64,000 nt of DNA from an uncultured Dehalococcoidia bacterium. GTDB taxonomy: Bacteria; Chloroflexota; Dehalococcoidia; Lucifugimonadales; UBA3495. Each line of letters begins with the position of its first letter. The stretch's first letter is position 1. The DNA lies in contig OY282456.1 in NCBI GenBank assembly GCA_958296225.1, positions 1,116,001 through 1,180,000 of the forward strand. Reading direction: 5' to 3'. Below the pieces are notes generated by a model. It had not been told where the DNA came from. It saw nothing but the letters and a program-made list of their open reading frames with translations, and did not search any database. Shown here in pieces: positions 7,953-15,747 of the stretch. The position numbers were made by a program, and so were the translations under genes.

Positions 7953-8339
7953 ATGCCTAAAGACAGCAACCGGGTGGTGTACCCGCCGGAGGGTTGGGCC
8001 AACTCTTTGACTACTACTTACGTTGGGCCGGAGCAGTTCGGCAACGGTGAAGTTTATGATACTCAGTTGAACGGCGCTCTGCTGGTGCGCCTGGTATTTG
8101 ACCAGCGGGATGACGAAATTACGGTGCGCTGCCTGCAGTGCGCGGAGCAGTCGCAAGCCTTCGGCAGGTTCATGGCCCATCCTATCATCGGCATTGTGAG
8201 CATCAACGCCACGGCGCTGCTGGTGCCGATGAACACGCCGCGCATTATGAGGCACCTGGCCGATACGCACGATGAGATGCTGGGCGGCATAGACGACGTG
8301 GATTTTTACAACTGCCTGCTGGACTGCTGCGGCCTGTAA
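7953..8339 (+). CDS. hypothetical protein
   Basis: A 128-residue protein that I do not recognise. It begins MPKDSNRVVYPPEGWANS and has a cysteine pair in RCLQCAEQ and another near the end (YNCLLDCCGL). There is no signal peptide or membrane segment. The ATG at 7953 is preceded by GAGGTGGGCAAG, a reasonable ribosome site; GTG at 7944 would overlap that site. Codon use matches the neighbours, so it is likely a real gene. It lies divergent to the SDR gene and upstream of the GMC oxidoreductase. Confidence 0.6.
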   Translation: MPKDSNRVVYPPEGWANSLTTTYVGPEQFGNGEVYDTQLNGALLVRLVFDQRDDEITVRCLQCAEQSQAFGRFMAHPIIGIVSINATALLVPMNTPRIMRHLADTHDEMLGGIDDVDFYNCLLDCCGL

Positions 8340-8411
8340 TACGCATGGGGCCGGACTGCAATCACCGGGGCAGCAATCAGCACCGGGCATCAATTCAGAG
8401 GAGATGATTCC

Positions 8412-9962
8412 TTGAAGTATGACTACATCATCGTCGGTGGGGGTTCTGCCGGCTGTACGCTGGCATCGCGGCTGACCGAGGATGCCAACACGTCGGTACT
8501 GCTCCTGGAGGCCGGGCCTGACTACCCGGGCTTCGAGCATCTGCCCATTGACCTGAAAAACGGCAACAATATGTGGCGCTCCGCCTACGGGCCTCACAGC
8601 TGGGGTTTCACGGCCCGGGGAACGCCGCAGCAGGAAGAGGCCATCATTATTCCCCGCGGCAAGGCGATGGGCGGTTCCAGCAGCATCAACGGGCAGGTGC
8701 TGTTTCGCGGGGTGCCGGAGGACTACGACAACTGGGCCGTCTGGGGCAACGACGAATGGTCGTTCACCAAGGTGCTGCCCTACTTCCGGCGCCTGGAAAA
8801 CGACCTGGATTTTGGCGGCGATGACTTCCACGGCAATTCCGGCCCCATTCCGGTGCGCCGCTACCAGCGGGAGGAATGGCTGCCCGTGGCGGCGGCGTTC
8901 TACGACAGCTGCCGGGCGCTGGGGTTTCCCGAAGACCCCGACCAGAATCACCCCGACTCCAACGGCATCGCGGCGCGCCCACTGAATAATATCGACGGGG
9001 TTCGCATGAGCACGTCGCTCACCTACCTGGCTATGTCCCGCCACCGCCTCAACCTGACGGTGCGCGGGAATGTGGTAGCGCGGCGCGTGTTGTTTGAGGA
9101 CAAAACCGCCATCGGCGTCGCGGCGGAAAGCGGCGGGGATGTTTTCGAGGTCTTTGGCGACCAGATTATCCTCAGCGGCGGGGCGATTGCTTCCCCCCAG
9201 ATATTGATGCTGTCGGGCGTGGGGCCGGCCAGTCATCTCCGGGAGATGGGGATTCCGGTGGTTCACGACTTGTCCGGCGTGGGTGAGAATCTGCGGGACC
9301 ATCCCGCCGTGTTCAGCCTCTTTCGCGGTATTGGCGACCCGCCGGAACTTGACGCGCCGAGCATTCAGGTCGGCTTGCGCTACAGCCCGGAGGGTACGGG
9401 CACGCGCGGCGATATTCAGCTGTCGCCGATTCTGATGACCAGTGAGCATCGCCCGGCCAGCGTGAACATTGAGTCGGACGATTTCCACTTCGGGTTCAGC
9501 GCCGCCTTGCAGAATGCCGCCACCGCGGGCCGGCTGCGGCTGGCGTCCACCGACCCGCACGCGCAGCCCGACTTGTTCTACGATTACCTGTCCGACCCCG
9601 TTGACCGTCAGAAAATGCGCGCCGCCGTGCGGCTAGGCTTGCAGATTGCCGAGCAGCCCACGTTCCGGCAATTCGTGGCGGAGCGCCTGTCTCCCACCGA
9701 CGAAGACCTGGCATCCGATGCGGCGCTGGACCAATGGATGCTGCGCAACGCATACACCCAGCACCACTCCTCGGGGACTTGCAAGATGGGGCCGGGTTCG
9801 GACCTGGACTCGGTAGTGGACCAGTATTGCCGCGTGTACGGTATGCGCAACCTGCGCGTGGTGGACGCCTCCGTGATGCCCGACGTTATCCGCGCCAACA
9901 CCAACGCCACCACCATTATGATCGCCGAGCGGGTGGCAGAGTTTATCAAGGAAGGCAAATAG
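8412..9962 (+). CDS. GMC-family FAD-dependent oxidoreductase (choline dehydrogenase-like)
   Basis: A 516-residue glucose-methanol-choline oxidoreductase that oxidises a primary or secondary alcohol using FAD. It has the N-terminal dinucleotide motif IIVGGGSAGC, the GMC signature 1 GGSSSINGQVLFRG, signature 2 GGAIASPQILMLSGVGP, and the C-terminal active-site region QHHSSGTCKMG with the catalytic His near residue 450 and the Asn in RANTNATTIM. It begins at a TTG (TTGAAGTATGAC) with GAGGAG about 8 nt upstream; the FAD motif leaves no room for a later start. The substrate is not evident. The Uma2 array starts 13 nt after its stop. Confidence 0.92.
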   Translation: MKYDYIIVGGGSAGCTLASRLTEDANTSVLLLEAGPDYPGFEHLPIDLKNGNNMWRSAYGPHSWGFTARGTPQQEEAIIIPRGKAMGGSSSINGQVLFRGVPEDYDNWAVWGNDEWSFTKVLPYFRRLENDLDFGGDDFHGNSGPIPVRRYQREEWLPVAAAFYDSCRALGFPEDPDQNHPDSNGIAARPLNNIDGVRMSTSLTYLAMSRHRLNLTVRGNVVARRVLFEDKTAIGVAAESGGDVFEVFGDQIILSGGAIASPQILMLSGVGPASHLREMGIPVVHDLSGVGENLRDHPAVFSLFRGIGDPPELDAPSIQVGLRYSPEGTGTRGDIQLSPILMTSEHRPASVNIESDDFHFGFSAALQNAATAGRLRLASTDPHAQPDLFYDYLSDPVDRQKMRAAVRLGLQIAEQPTFRQFVAERLSPTDEDLASDAALDQWMLRNAYTQHHSSGTCKMGPGSDLDSVVDQYCRVYGMRNLRVVDASVMPDVIRANTNATTIMIAERVAEFIKEGK

Positions 9963-9975
9963 CCGGAGGTCTCTG

Positions 9976-10812
9976 ATGACTACTCCCACCGCTGCCGCCA
10001 GAGCTGTCGGCGCAGTCAAAATGCTGCCCTACCGCAAGCAGGGCGAAATCGACTACGCCAGCCTGGACTTTGACCCCGACGTGCCGGTACGCAAGCCTGA
10101 CGCTATGGAACAGAACCTAGAGCAGGACGAAATCCTCGGCCTCCTGCGCGCCTACATCACCGATTTTAACCGGCGTCCCGACATCTTTCTGGACCGGGAC
10201 ACCAACATTTGCTATGACCCTGGCAATTTGAACGTCCGCATCTCGCCGGACATCTACCTGGCCTTTGGCGTTGACGCCCGCGCCATCCGCCCCCGTAAGC
10301 TGTACCTGCCCTGGGAGGTGGGCAAGCCGCCCGACCTGGCTCTGGAAGTGGCCTCGTCCAGCACCGGGCGGGAGGATGTCAACCGCAAACCGGGCATCTA
10401 CGCCCGAATCGGCATCCCGGAATACTGGCGCTTTGACCCTAGCGACGGCAATTATCACGACGCGCCGTTGACCGGGCTGCGTCTGGTCAACGGCGTTTAT
10501 CAGCCCATAGAACTGACCACCGAACCCGACGGCGTGCTGAAAGGGTACAGCGCGGTGCTGGGGCTGAGCATCTGCTGGGATGAGGGCTGGCCGCGGCTGT
10601 ATGACCCGGCCACCAGAACCTACCTGGAGAACTGGCGGCAAATGGCGGCGGCCCGGCAGACTGCCGAGGCGGAGCGCGATTCCGCTTTAGCCCGAGAGCT
10701 GGTTGCCGAGGCGGAGCGGGATGCTGCCCGCGCCGGAGAGCAGCAGGCCCAGGCAGAAGTTGAACGGCTCCGGGAAAGACTGCGCCGCCTGGAATCGGAA
10801 AGGGAGAACTAG
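9976..10812 (+). CDS. Uma2-family PD-(D/E)XK-like protein, array copy 1
   Basis: A 278-residue member of the Uma2 (DUF820) family, a restriction-endonuclease-like fold of unknown biological role that is expanded in cyanobacteria and Chloroflexota. The candidate active site is present: SPD in VRISPDIYLAF, the EVASSS strand, and the Lys in the NRKPGIYARIG helix followed by EYWRFDP. The C-terminal 50 residues form a charged coiled coil (RELVAEAERDAARAGEQQ). The N-terminus (TTPTAAARAVGAV) differs from the other three copies. GGAGGT lies 6 nt before the ATG. It is the first of four tandem copies and may be cotranscribed with the GMC gene. Confidence 0.85.
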   Translation: MTTPTAAARAVGAVKMLPYRKQGEIDYASLDFDPDVPVRKPDAMEQNLEQDEILGLLRAYITDFNRRPDIFLDRDTNICYDPGNLNVRISPDIYLAFGVDARAIRPRKLYLPWEVGKPPDLALEVASSSTGREDVNRKPGIYARIGIPEYWRFDPSDGNYHDAPLTGLRLVNGVYQPIELTTEPDGVLKGYSAVLGLSICWDEGWPRLYDPATRTYLENWRQMAAARQTAEAERDSALARELVAEAERDAARAGEQQAQAEVERLRERLRRLESEREN

Positions 10813-11005
10813 CGCCGCCGGCGTTGCCCGGCCAGGCATTGGGGTTTTTATGGACGGGAAGAAAGGAGAGACGTACACTCTCCGCTCCGGCGAACCGGCG
10901 TCAATAGTTGTAGCACGGCCTGCAAACGGCAGCCTCCCGCGCCGTTGCCAGATTGTTGTTCCCGCCCTGATGGACGGTAAGTAACCCTGCCCGGAGGTCT
11001 GTAAA

Positions 11006-11821
11006 ATGACCATCGCAACCGAAATCAAAATGCTGCCCTACCGCAAGCAGGGCGCAATCGACTACGCCAGCCTGGACTTTGACCCCGATGTGCCGGTACG
11101 CAAGCCTGACGCTATGGAACAGAACCTAGAGCAGGACGAAATCCTCGGCCTCCTGCGCGCCTACATCACCGATTTTAACCAGCGTCCCGACATCTTTCTG
11201 GATCGGGACACCAACATTTGCTATGACCCTGGCAATTTGAACGTCCGTATCTCGCCGGACATTTACCTGGCCTTTGGGGTTGACGCCCGAGCCATCCGCC
11301 CCCGCAAGCTGTACCTGCCCTGGGAGGTGGGCAAGCCGCCCGACCTGGCGCTGGAAGTGGCCTCGTCCAGCACCGGGCGCGAGGATGTCAACCGCAAACC
11401 GGGCATCTACGCCCGAATCGGCATCCCGGAATACTGGCGCTTTGACCCTAGCGACGGCAATTATCACGACGCGCCGTTGACCGGGCTGCGTCTGGTCAAC
11501 GGCGTTTATCAGCCCATAGAACTGACCACCGAACCCGACGGCGTGCTGAAAGGGTACAGCGCGGTGCTGGGGCTGAGCATCTGCTGGGATGAGGGCTGGC
11601 CGCGGCTGTATGACCCGGCCACCAGAACCTACCTGGAGAACTGGCGGCAAATGGCGGCGGCCCGGCAGACTGCCGAGGCGGAGCGCGATTCCGCTTTAGC
11701 CCGAGAGCTGGTTGCCGAGGCGGAGCGGGATGCTGCCCGCGCCGGAGAGCAGCAGGCCCAGGCAGAAGTTGAACGGCTCCGGGAAAGACTGCGCCGCCTG
11801 GAATCGGAAAGGGAGAACTAG
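11006..11821 (+). CDS. Uma2-family PD-(D/E)XK-like protein, array copy 2
   Basis: A 271-residue protein almost identical to copy 1 from the MLPYRKQG motif onward. The putative catalytic residues are Asp85 (SPDIYL), Glu117 (LALEVAS) and Lys131 (NRKPGIY), with EYW at 142-144. The coiled-coil tail has the two-repeat form ERDSALARELVAEAERDAAR. It is preceded by CGGAGGTCTGTAAA, a good ribosome site that is itself repeated before copies 3 and 4. Confidence 0.85.
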   Translation: MTIATEIKMLPYRKQGAIDYASLDFDPDVPVRKPDAMEQNLEQDEILGLLRAYITDFNQRPDIFLDRDTNICYDPGNLNVRISPDIYLAFGVDARAIRPRKLYLPWEVGKPPDLALEVASSSTGREDVNRKPGIYARIGIPEYWRFDPSDGNYHDAPLTGLRLVNGVYQPIELTTEPDGVLKGYSAVLGLSICWDEGWPRLYDPATRTYLENWRQMAAARQTAEAERDSALARELVAEAERDAARAGEQQAQAEVERLRERLRRLESEREN

Positions 11822-12014
11822 CGCCGCCGGCGTTGCCCGGCCAGGCATTGGGGTTTTTATGGACGGGAAGAAAGGAGAGACGTACACTCTCCGCTCCGGC
11901 GAACCGGCGTCAATAGTTGTAGCACGGCCTGCAAACGGCAGCCTCCCGCGCCGTTGCCAGATTGTTGTTCCCGCCCTGATGGACGGTAAGTAACCCTGCC
12001 CGGAGGTCTGTAAA

Positions 12015-12788
12015 ATGACCATCGCAACCGAAATCAAAATGCTGCCCTACCGCAAGCAGGGCGCAATCGACTACGCCAGCCTGGACTTTGACCCCGATGT
12101 GCCGGTACGCAAGCCTGACGCTATGGAACAGAACCTAGAGCAGGACGAAATCCTCGGCCTCCTGCGCGCCTACATCACCGATTTTAACCAGCGTCCCGAC
12201 ATCTTTCTGGATCGGGACACCAACATTTGCTATGACCCTGGCAATTTGAACGTCCGTATCTCGCCGGACATTTACCTGGCCTTTGGGGTTGACGCCCGAG
12301 CCATCCGCCCCCGCAAGCTGTACCTGCCCTGGGAGGTGGGCAAGCCGCCCGACCTGGCGCTGGAAGTGGCCTCGTCCAGCACCGGGCGCGAGGATGTCAA
12401 CCGCAAACCGGGCATCTACGCCCGAATCGGCATCCCGGAATACTGGCGCTTTGACCCTAGCGACGGCAATTATCACGACGCGCCGTTGACCGGGCTGCGT
12501 CTGGTCAACGGCGTTTATCAGCCCATAGAACTGACCACCGAACCCGACGGCGTGCTGAAAGGGTACAGCGCGGTGCTGGGGCTGAGCATCTGCTGGGATG
12601 AGGGCTGGCCGCGGCTGTATGACCCGGCCACCAGAACCTACCTGGAGAACTGGCGGCAAATGGCGGCGGCCCGGCAGACTGCCGAGGCGGAGCGGGATGC
12701 TGCTCGCGCCGGAGAGCAGAACGCCCAGGCAGAAGCTGAACGGCTCCGGGAAAGACTGCGCCGCCTGGAATCGGAAAGGGAGAACTAG
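12015..12788 (+). CDS. Uma2-family PD-(D/E)XK-like protein, array copy 3
   Basis: A 257-residue copy that is essentially identical to copy 2 up to the coiled coil, where 42 bp (14 residues, one of the two ERD-type repeats) are missing, and which has small substitutions in the tail (QNAQAEAERLRE). The loss keeps the frame. The Asp85, Glu117 and Lys131 site is intact. Confidence 0.85.
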   Translation: MTIATEIKMLPYRKQGAIDYASLDFDPDVPVRKPDAMEQNLEQDEILGLLRAYITDFNQRPDIFLDRDTNICYDPGNLNVRISPDIYLAFGVDARAIRPRKLYLPWEVGKPPDLALEVASSSTGREDVNRKPGIYARIGIPEYWRFDPSDGNYHDAPLTGLRLVNGVYQPIELTTEPDGVLKGYSAVLGLSICWDEGWPRLYDPATRTYLENWRQMAAARQTAEAERDAARAGEQNAQAEAERLRERLRRLESEREN

Positions 12789-12981
12789 CGCCGCCGGCGT
12801 TGCCCGGCCAGGCATTGGGGTTTTTATGGACGGGAAGAAAGGAGAGACGTACACTCTCCGCTCCGGCGAACCAGCGTCAATAGTTGTAGAACGGCCTGCA
12901 AACGGCAACCTCCCGCGCCGTTGCCAGACTGTTGTTCCCGCCCTGATGGACGGTAAGTAACCCTGCCCGGAGGTCTGTAGA

Positions 12982-13797
12982 ATGACCATCGCAACCGAAA
13001 TCAAAATGCTGCCCTACCGCAAGCAGGGCGAAATCGACTACGCCAGCCTGGACTTTGACCCCGATGAGCGGGAGGTGCCGCCGGACGCTATGGAACAAAA
13101 TCTCGAGCTGGTGGAATTTTTTGGCCTCCTCAACGCCCGTTTCACGGATTTCAACGCCCGGCCCGACGTCTTTCTCGATTTTGAGACGTTTATCTGCTAC
13201 GACCCCGGCAACCTCAACGTCCGCATCTCCCCGGACATCTACCTGGCCTTTGGGGTTGACGCGCGGGCCATCCGCCCCCGCAAGCTGTACCTGCCCTGGG
13301 AGGTGGGCAAGCCGCCGGATTTGGCCATAGAAATCGCATCGGAAAGCACCGCTCGCGTGGATGTTCGCCGGAAGCCGACCATCTATGCCCGAATCGGTGT
13401 GCGGGAATACTGGCGCTTTGACCCGACGGGGGGCCGGTATCACGGGCGGCCTATGGCAGGCGAGCGGCTGGTTGACGGCGTTTATCAGCCCATAGAACTG
13501 ACCACCGAACCCGACGGCGTGCTGAAAGGGTACAGCGCGGTGCTGGGGCTGAGCATCTGCTGGGATGAGGGCTGGCCGCGGCTGTATGACCCGGCCACCA
13601 GAACCTACCTGGAGAACTGGCGGCAAATGGCGGCGGCCCGGCAGACTGCCGAGGCAGAGCGGGATTCCGCTTTAGCCCGAGAGCTGGTTGCCGAGGCGGA
13701 GCGGGATGCTGCCCGCGCCGGAGAGCAGCAGGCCCAGGCAGAAGTTGAACGGCTCCGGGAAAGACTGCGCCGCCTGGAATCGGACGCCGTAGATTAG
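12982..13797 (+). CDS. Uma2-family PD-(D/E)XK-like protein, array copy 4 (mosaic)
   Basis: A 271-residue mosaic paralogue. Its first 28 residues match the other copies. The next ~45 then diverge (for example LELVEFFGLLNARFTDF). CYDPGNLNVRISPDIYLAF to PPDL is again identical, a second divergent block follows (AIEIASESTARVDVRRKPT, then YHGRPMAGERLV), and from DGVYQPIELTTEPDG to near the C-terminus it is identical again; it ends in SDAVD instead of SEREN. The putative active site is kept. The alternating pattern points to gene conversion or block-wise recombination between paralogues. Confidence 0.85.
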   Translation: MTIATEIKMLPYRKQGEIDYASLDFDPDEREVPPDAMEQNLELVEFFGLLNARFTDFNARPDVFLDFETFICYDPGNLNVRISPDIYLAFGVDARAIRPRKLYLPWEVGKPPDLAIEIASESTARVDVRRKPTIYARIGVREYWRFDPTGGRYHGRPMAGERLVDGVYQPIELTTEPDGVLKGYSAVLGLSICWDEGWPRLYDPATRTYLENWRQMAAARQTAEAERDSALARELVAEAERDAARAGEQQAQAEVERLRERLRRLESDAVD

Positions 13798-13993
13798 CAG
13801 CAGAAATTTGCTACCCTAGATATTCCCATTGCCAATAGAACCGGATGTCCTGGGCAGTGAAAATCCCCGGCGCGGCCAGCAGGCGGCAATGACTGCCCCA
13901 CGGCCGGCCAACCGGCGTCGCCCCGGCGTTTTCCGGTGGGCTGCTTTTCAGGCAGACCAATCACCTATCTTACACAGAGGATGGCATCGAAAA

Positions 13994-15409
13994 ATGACTA
14001 CCCACAACACCCGTATTGAACGCGACTCCATGGGCGAGATGCAGGTTCCCGCCGACGCGCTTTACGGCGCATCCACCATGCGGGCCGTGCTCAATTTTCC
14101 CATTAGCGACCTCCGCTTTCCCCGACAGTTTATCCGCGCCCTGGGCCTCATCAAGCTGGCCGCCGCCCGCACCAATATGGATTTGGGCGTGCTGGACTTT
14201 GCGGTGGGCGAGGCCATCGTGCAGGCGGCGCAGGAAGTGGCGGACGGCAAGCACGATGCGCATTTTGTCCTGGATATTTTCCAGACCGGTTCCGGCACGT
14301 CCACCAACACCAACGCCAACGAAGTAATTGCCAACCGCGCCTCGCAAATCATGGGCGGCGACCTCGGCTCGCGGCTGGTTCATCCTAACGACAACGTGAA
14401 TTTGGGCCAGTCATCCAACGACGTTATCCCTACTGCCATCCACCTGGCCGCTCTGCTGGGCATCCAGGAGGATTTGATTCCGGCTCTGGAGCTGCTGCGT
14501 GGCGCGTTGCAGGAGAAGGCGGACGACTTTTGGCCCATCATCAAAACCGGGCGGACGCATTTGCAGGACGCTACGCCAGTGCGATTGGGGCAGGAGTTCA
14601 GCGGGTACGCCGGGCAAGCGGCATACAGCGTCGCCCGGGCGCGGCGGGCGCAGGATGCGCTGGCCGAGGTTGCGCTGGGCGGCACCGCCGTGGGCACGGG
14701 CGTCAATACGCACCCGGAGTTTTCGGAGCGAACCTGCGCCCGGCTGGGCGAGATGACCGGAGTGAGCATCCGGGAGACGAGCAATCATTTTCAGGCGCAA
14801 TCGGCTTTGGACGGCATCGTGGAGGCCAGCGGACAGTTGAAGACGGTGGCAATCAGCCTGCACAAGATAGCCAACGACATCCGGTTCCTGGGCTGCGGGC
14901 CGCGGGCCGGTCTGGGTGAGATTAACGTCCCCGAAGTGCAGCCGGGGAGCAGTATTATGCCGGGCAAGGTCAACCCGGTGATTTCGGAGTCGGTAATCCA
15001 GGTGGCGGCGCACGTGGTGGGCAACGATGCGGCGGTGGCGCTGGCCGGGGCCGGGGGGTATTTTGAGCTGAACACCATGATGCCGCTGGCGGCGTACAAC
15101 CTGCTGCAATCGGTGTCCCTGCTGGCGGCCTCGGCCCGCAACTTTGCCGACCAGTGCGTGGTTGGCATTACGGCCACCGGCACCGGGCCGGCGATGGTGG
15201 AAAAGGGGTTGATGCTGGGCACGGCGCTGGCGCCGTCCATTGGGTACGACGCCGCCGCCGGGATTGCCAAGAAAGCGGCGGAAACCGGGCAAACCATCCG
15301 GGACATTGCCCGCACCGATACATCCCTGAGCGAGGCCGAGCTGGACGCGCTGCTCAATCCCGCAGAGATGACCAAGCCCAGCCTAGAGGTTCGCGGCGGT
15401 GGCGGGTGA
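13994..15409 (+). CDS. fumC: class II fumarate hydratase
   Basis: Fumarase C interconverts fumarate and L-malate in the citric acid cycle. The 471-residue protein has the superfamily signature GSSIMPGKVNPV, the substrate-site stretches GSGTSTNTNANEVIANRA and GRTHLQDATPVRLGQEF, and HPNDNVNLGQSSND. GRTHLQDATP favours fumarase over aspartase, which usually has GRTQLQDA. The ATG at 13994 starts MTTHNTRIERDSMGEMQVP, the normal N-terminus; the frame upstream has no family similarity. The preceding 196 bp hold no other gene. Confidence 0.9.
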   Translation: MTTHNTRIERDSMGEMQVPADALYGASTMRAVLNFPISDLRFPRQFIRALGLIKLAAARTNMDLGVLDFAVGEAIVQAAQEVADGKHDAHFVLDIFQTGSGTSTNTNANEVIANRASQIMGGDLGSRLVHPNDNVNLGQSSNDVIPTAIHLAALLGIQEDLIPALELLRGALQEKADDFWPIIKTGRTHLQDATPVRLGQEFSGYAGQAAYSVARARRAQDALAEVALGGTAVGTGVNTHPEFSERTCARLGEMTGVSIRETSNHFQAQSALDGIVEASGQLKTVAISLHKIANDIRFLGCGPRAGLGEINVPEVQPGSSIMPGKVNPVISESVIQVAAHVVGNDAAVALAGAGGYFELNTMMPLAAYNLLQSVSLLAASARNFADQCVVGITATGTGPAMVEKGLMLGTALAPSIGYDAAAGIAKKAAETGQTIRDIARTDTSLSEAELDALLNPAEMTKPSLEVRGGGG

Positions 15410-15464
15410 TTGAGAACCGCAGCGGTGTAAAAGAGCTCAGGACCAAAGTCACTGATTCCTGACC

Positions 15465-15607
15465 GGTAGCGTTGCAATTCAGGTGGTTTGAGTCCGTTTT
15501 TTACAGCGATGGACAGGATGGACAGGATTTTTCCGATTGGGATATGGTGGATTCTGGCTTGTGCCGGAATGACGGCAAGGTACGACCACCTACATTGCAA
15601 CGCTACC
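15465..15607 (+). mobile_element. MITE-like element, full copy A
   Basis: A 143-bp element with terminal inverted repeats of about 23 bp: the left end reads GGTAGCGTTGCAATTCAGG and the right end, reversed, GGTAGCGTTGCAATGTAGG. The interior contains a poly-T run, ACAGCGATGGACAGGATGG and a GGAATGACGG section. The same interior is found, inverted, at 33000-33147. It has no coding capacity. It sits in the 338-bp gap between fumC and the molybdenum hydroxylase gene. Confidence 0.8.
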
Positions 15608-15661
15608 TTCCTGGTAAAAGCACTCTACACTCCGGGCTGCCGGGCGGATTGCGCCGGCGAT

Positions 15662-15730
15662 AACCTATCCCGCCGTTGCGGGCGCAGCGCGGCAATCCCA
15701 CTGCATCTCTCGCAACGGCGGGGTAAGGTT
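15662..15730. terminator. large hairpin after the molybdenum hydroxylase gene
   Basis: AACCTATCCCGCCGTTGCG (15662-15680) pairs with CGCAACGGCGGGGTAAGGTT (15711-15730) across a ~30-nt loop. It lies 18 nt past the stop of the minus-strand gene, so it could end that transcript; there is no clear T-tract, and it may instead be a palindromic repeat. Confidence 0.5.
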
Positions 15731-15747
15731 GTGTCAGTAACGTCGCG

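Larger units (their letters stand above)
9994..13797 (+). repeat. tandem array of four ~1.0 kb Uma2 repeat units
   Basis: The shared ATGCTGCCCTACCGC appears at 10021, 11030, 12039 and 13006, so unit lengths are 1009, 1009 and 967 bp. Units include the gene plus a ~190-bp spacer. Units 1-3 are nearly identical even in the spacers; the 42-bp deficit of the third unit is the coiled-coil deletion. Each spacer holds a 44-codon open frame starting MDGKKGETYTLRSGEP (10850-10984, 11859-11993, 12826-12960), whose few differences change amino acids, so I do not call it a gene. Confidence 0.9.

Noticed and set aside
7821-9560. 844-residue minus-strand frame fused to the SDR
   Set aside because: The part upstream of 7820 is antisense to the GMC oxidoreductase and the gene at 7953; only the SDR part has family motifs and a ribosome site.
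10850-10984. 44-residue repeated open frame in the Uma2 spacers
   Set aside because: No ribosome site close enough, no family, and differences among copies change residues without apparent constraint; probably repeat filler.
13994-15409. Aspartate ammonia-lyase instead of fumarase
   Set aside because: The substrate-site stretch is GRTHLQDATP, as in class II fumarases, not GRTQLQDA as in aspartases.
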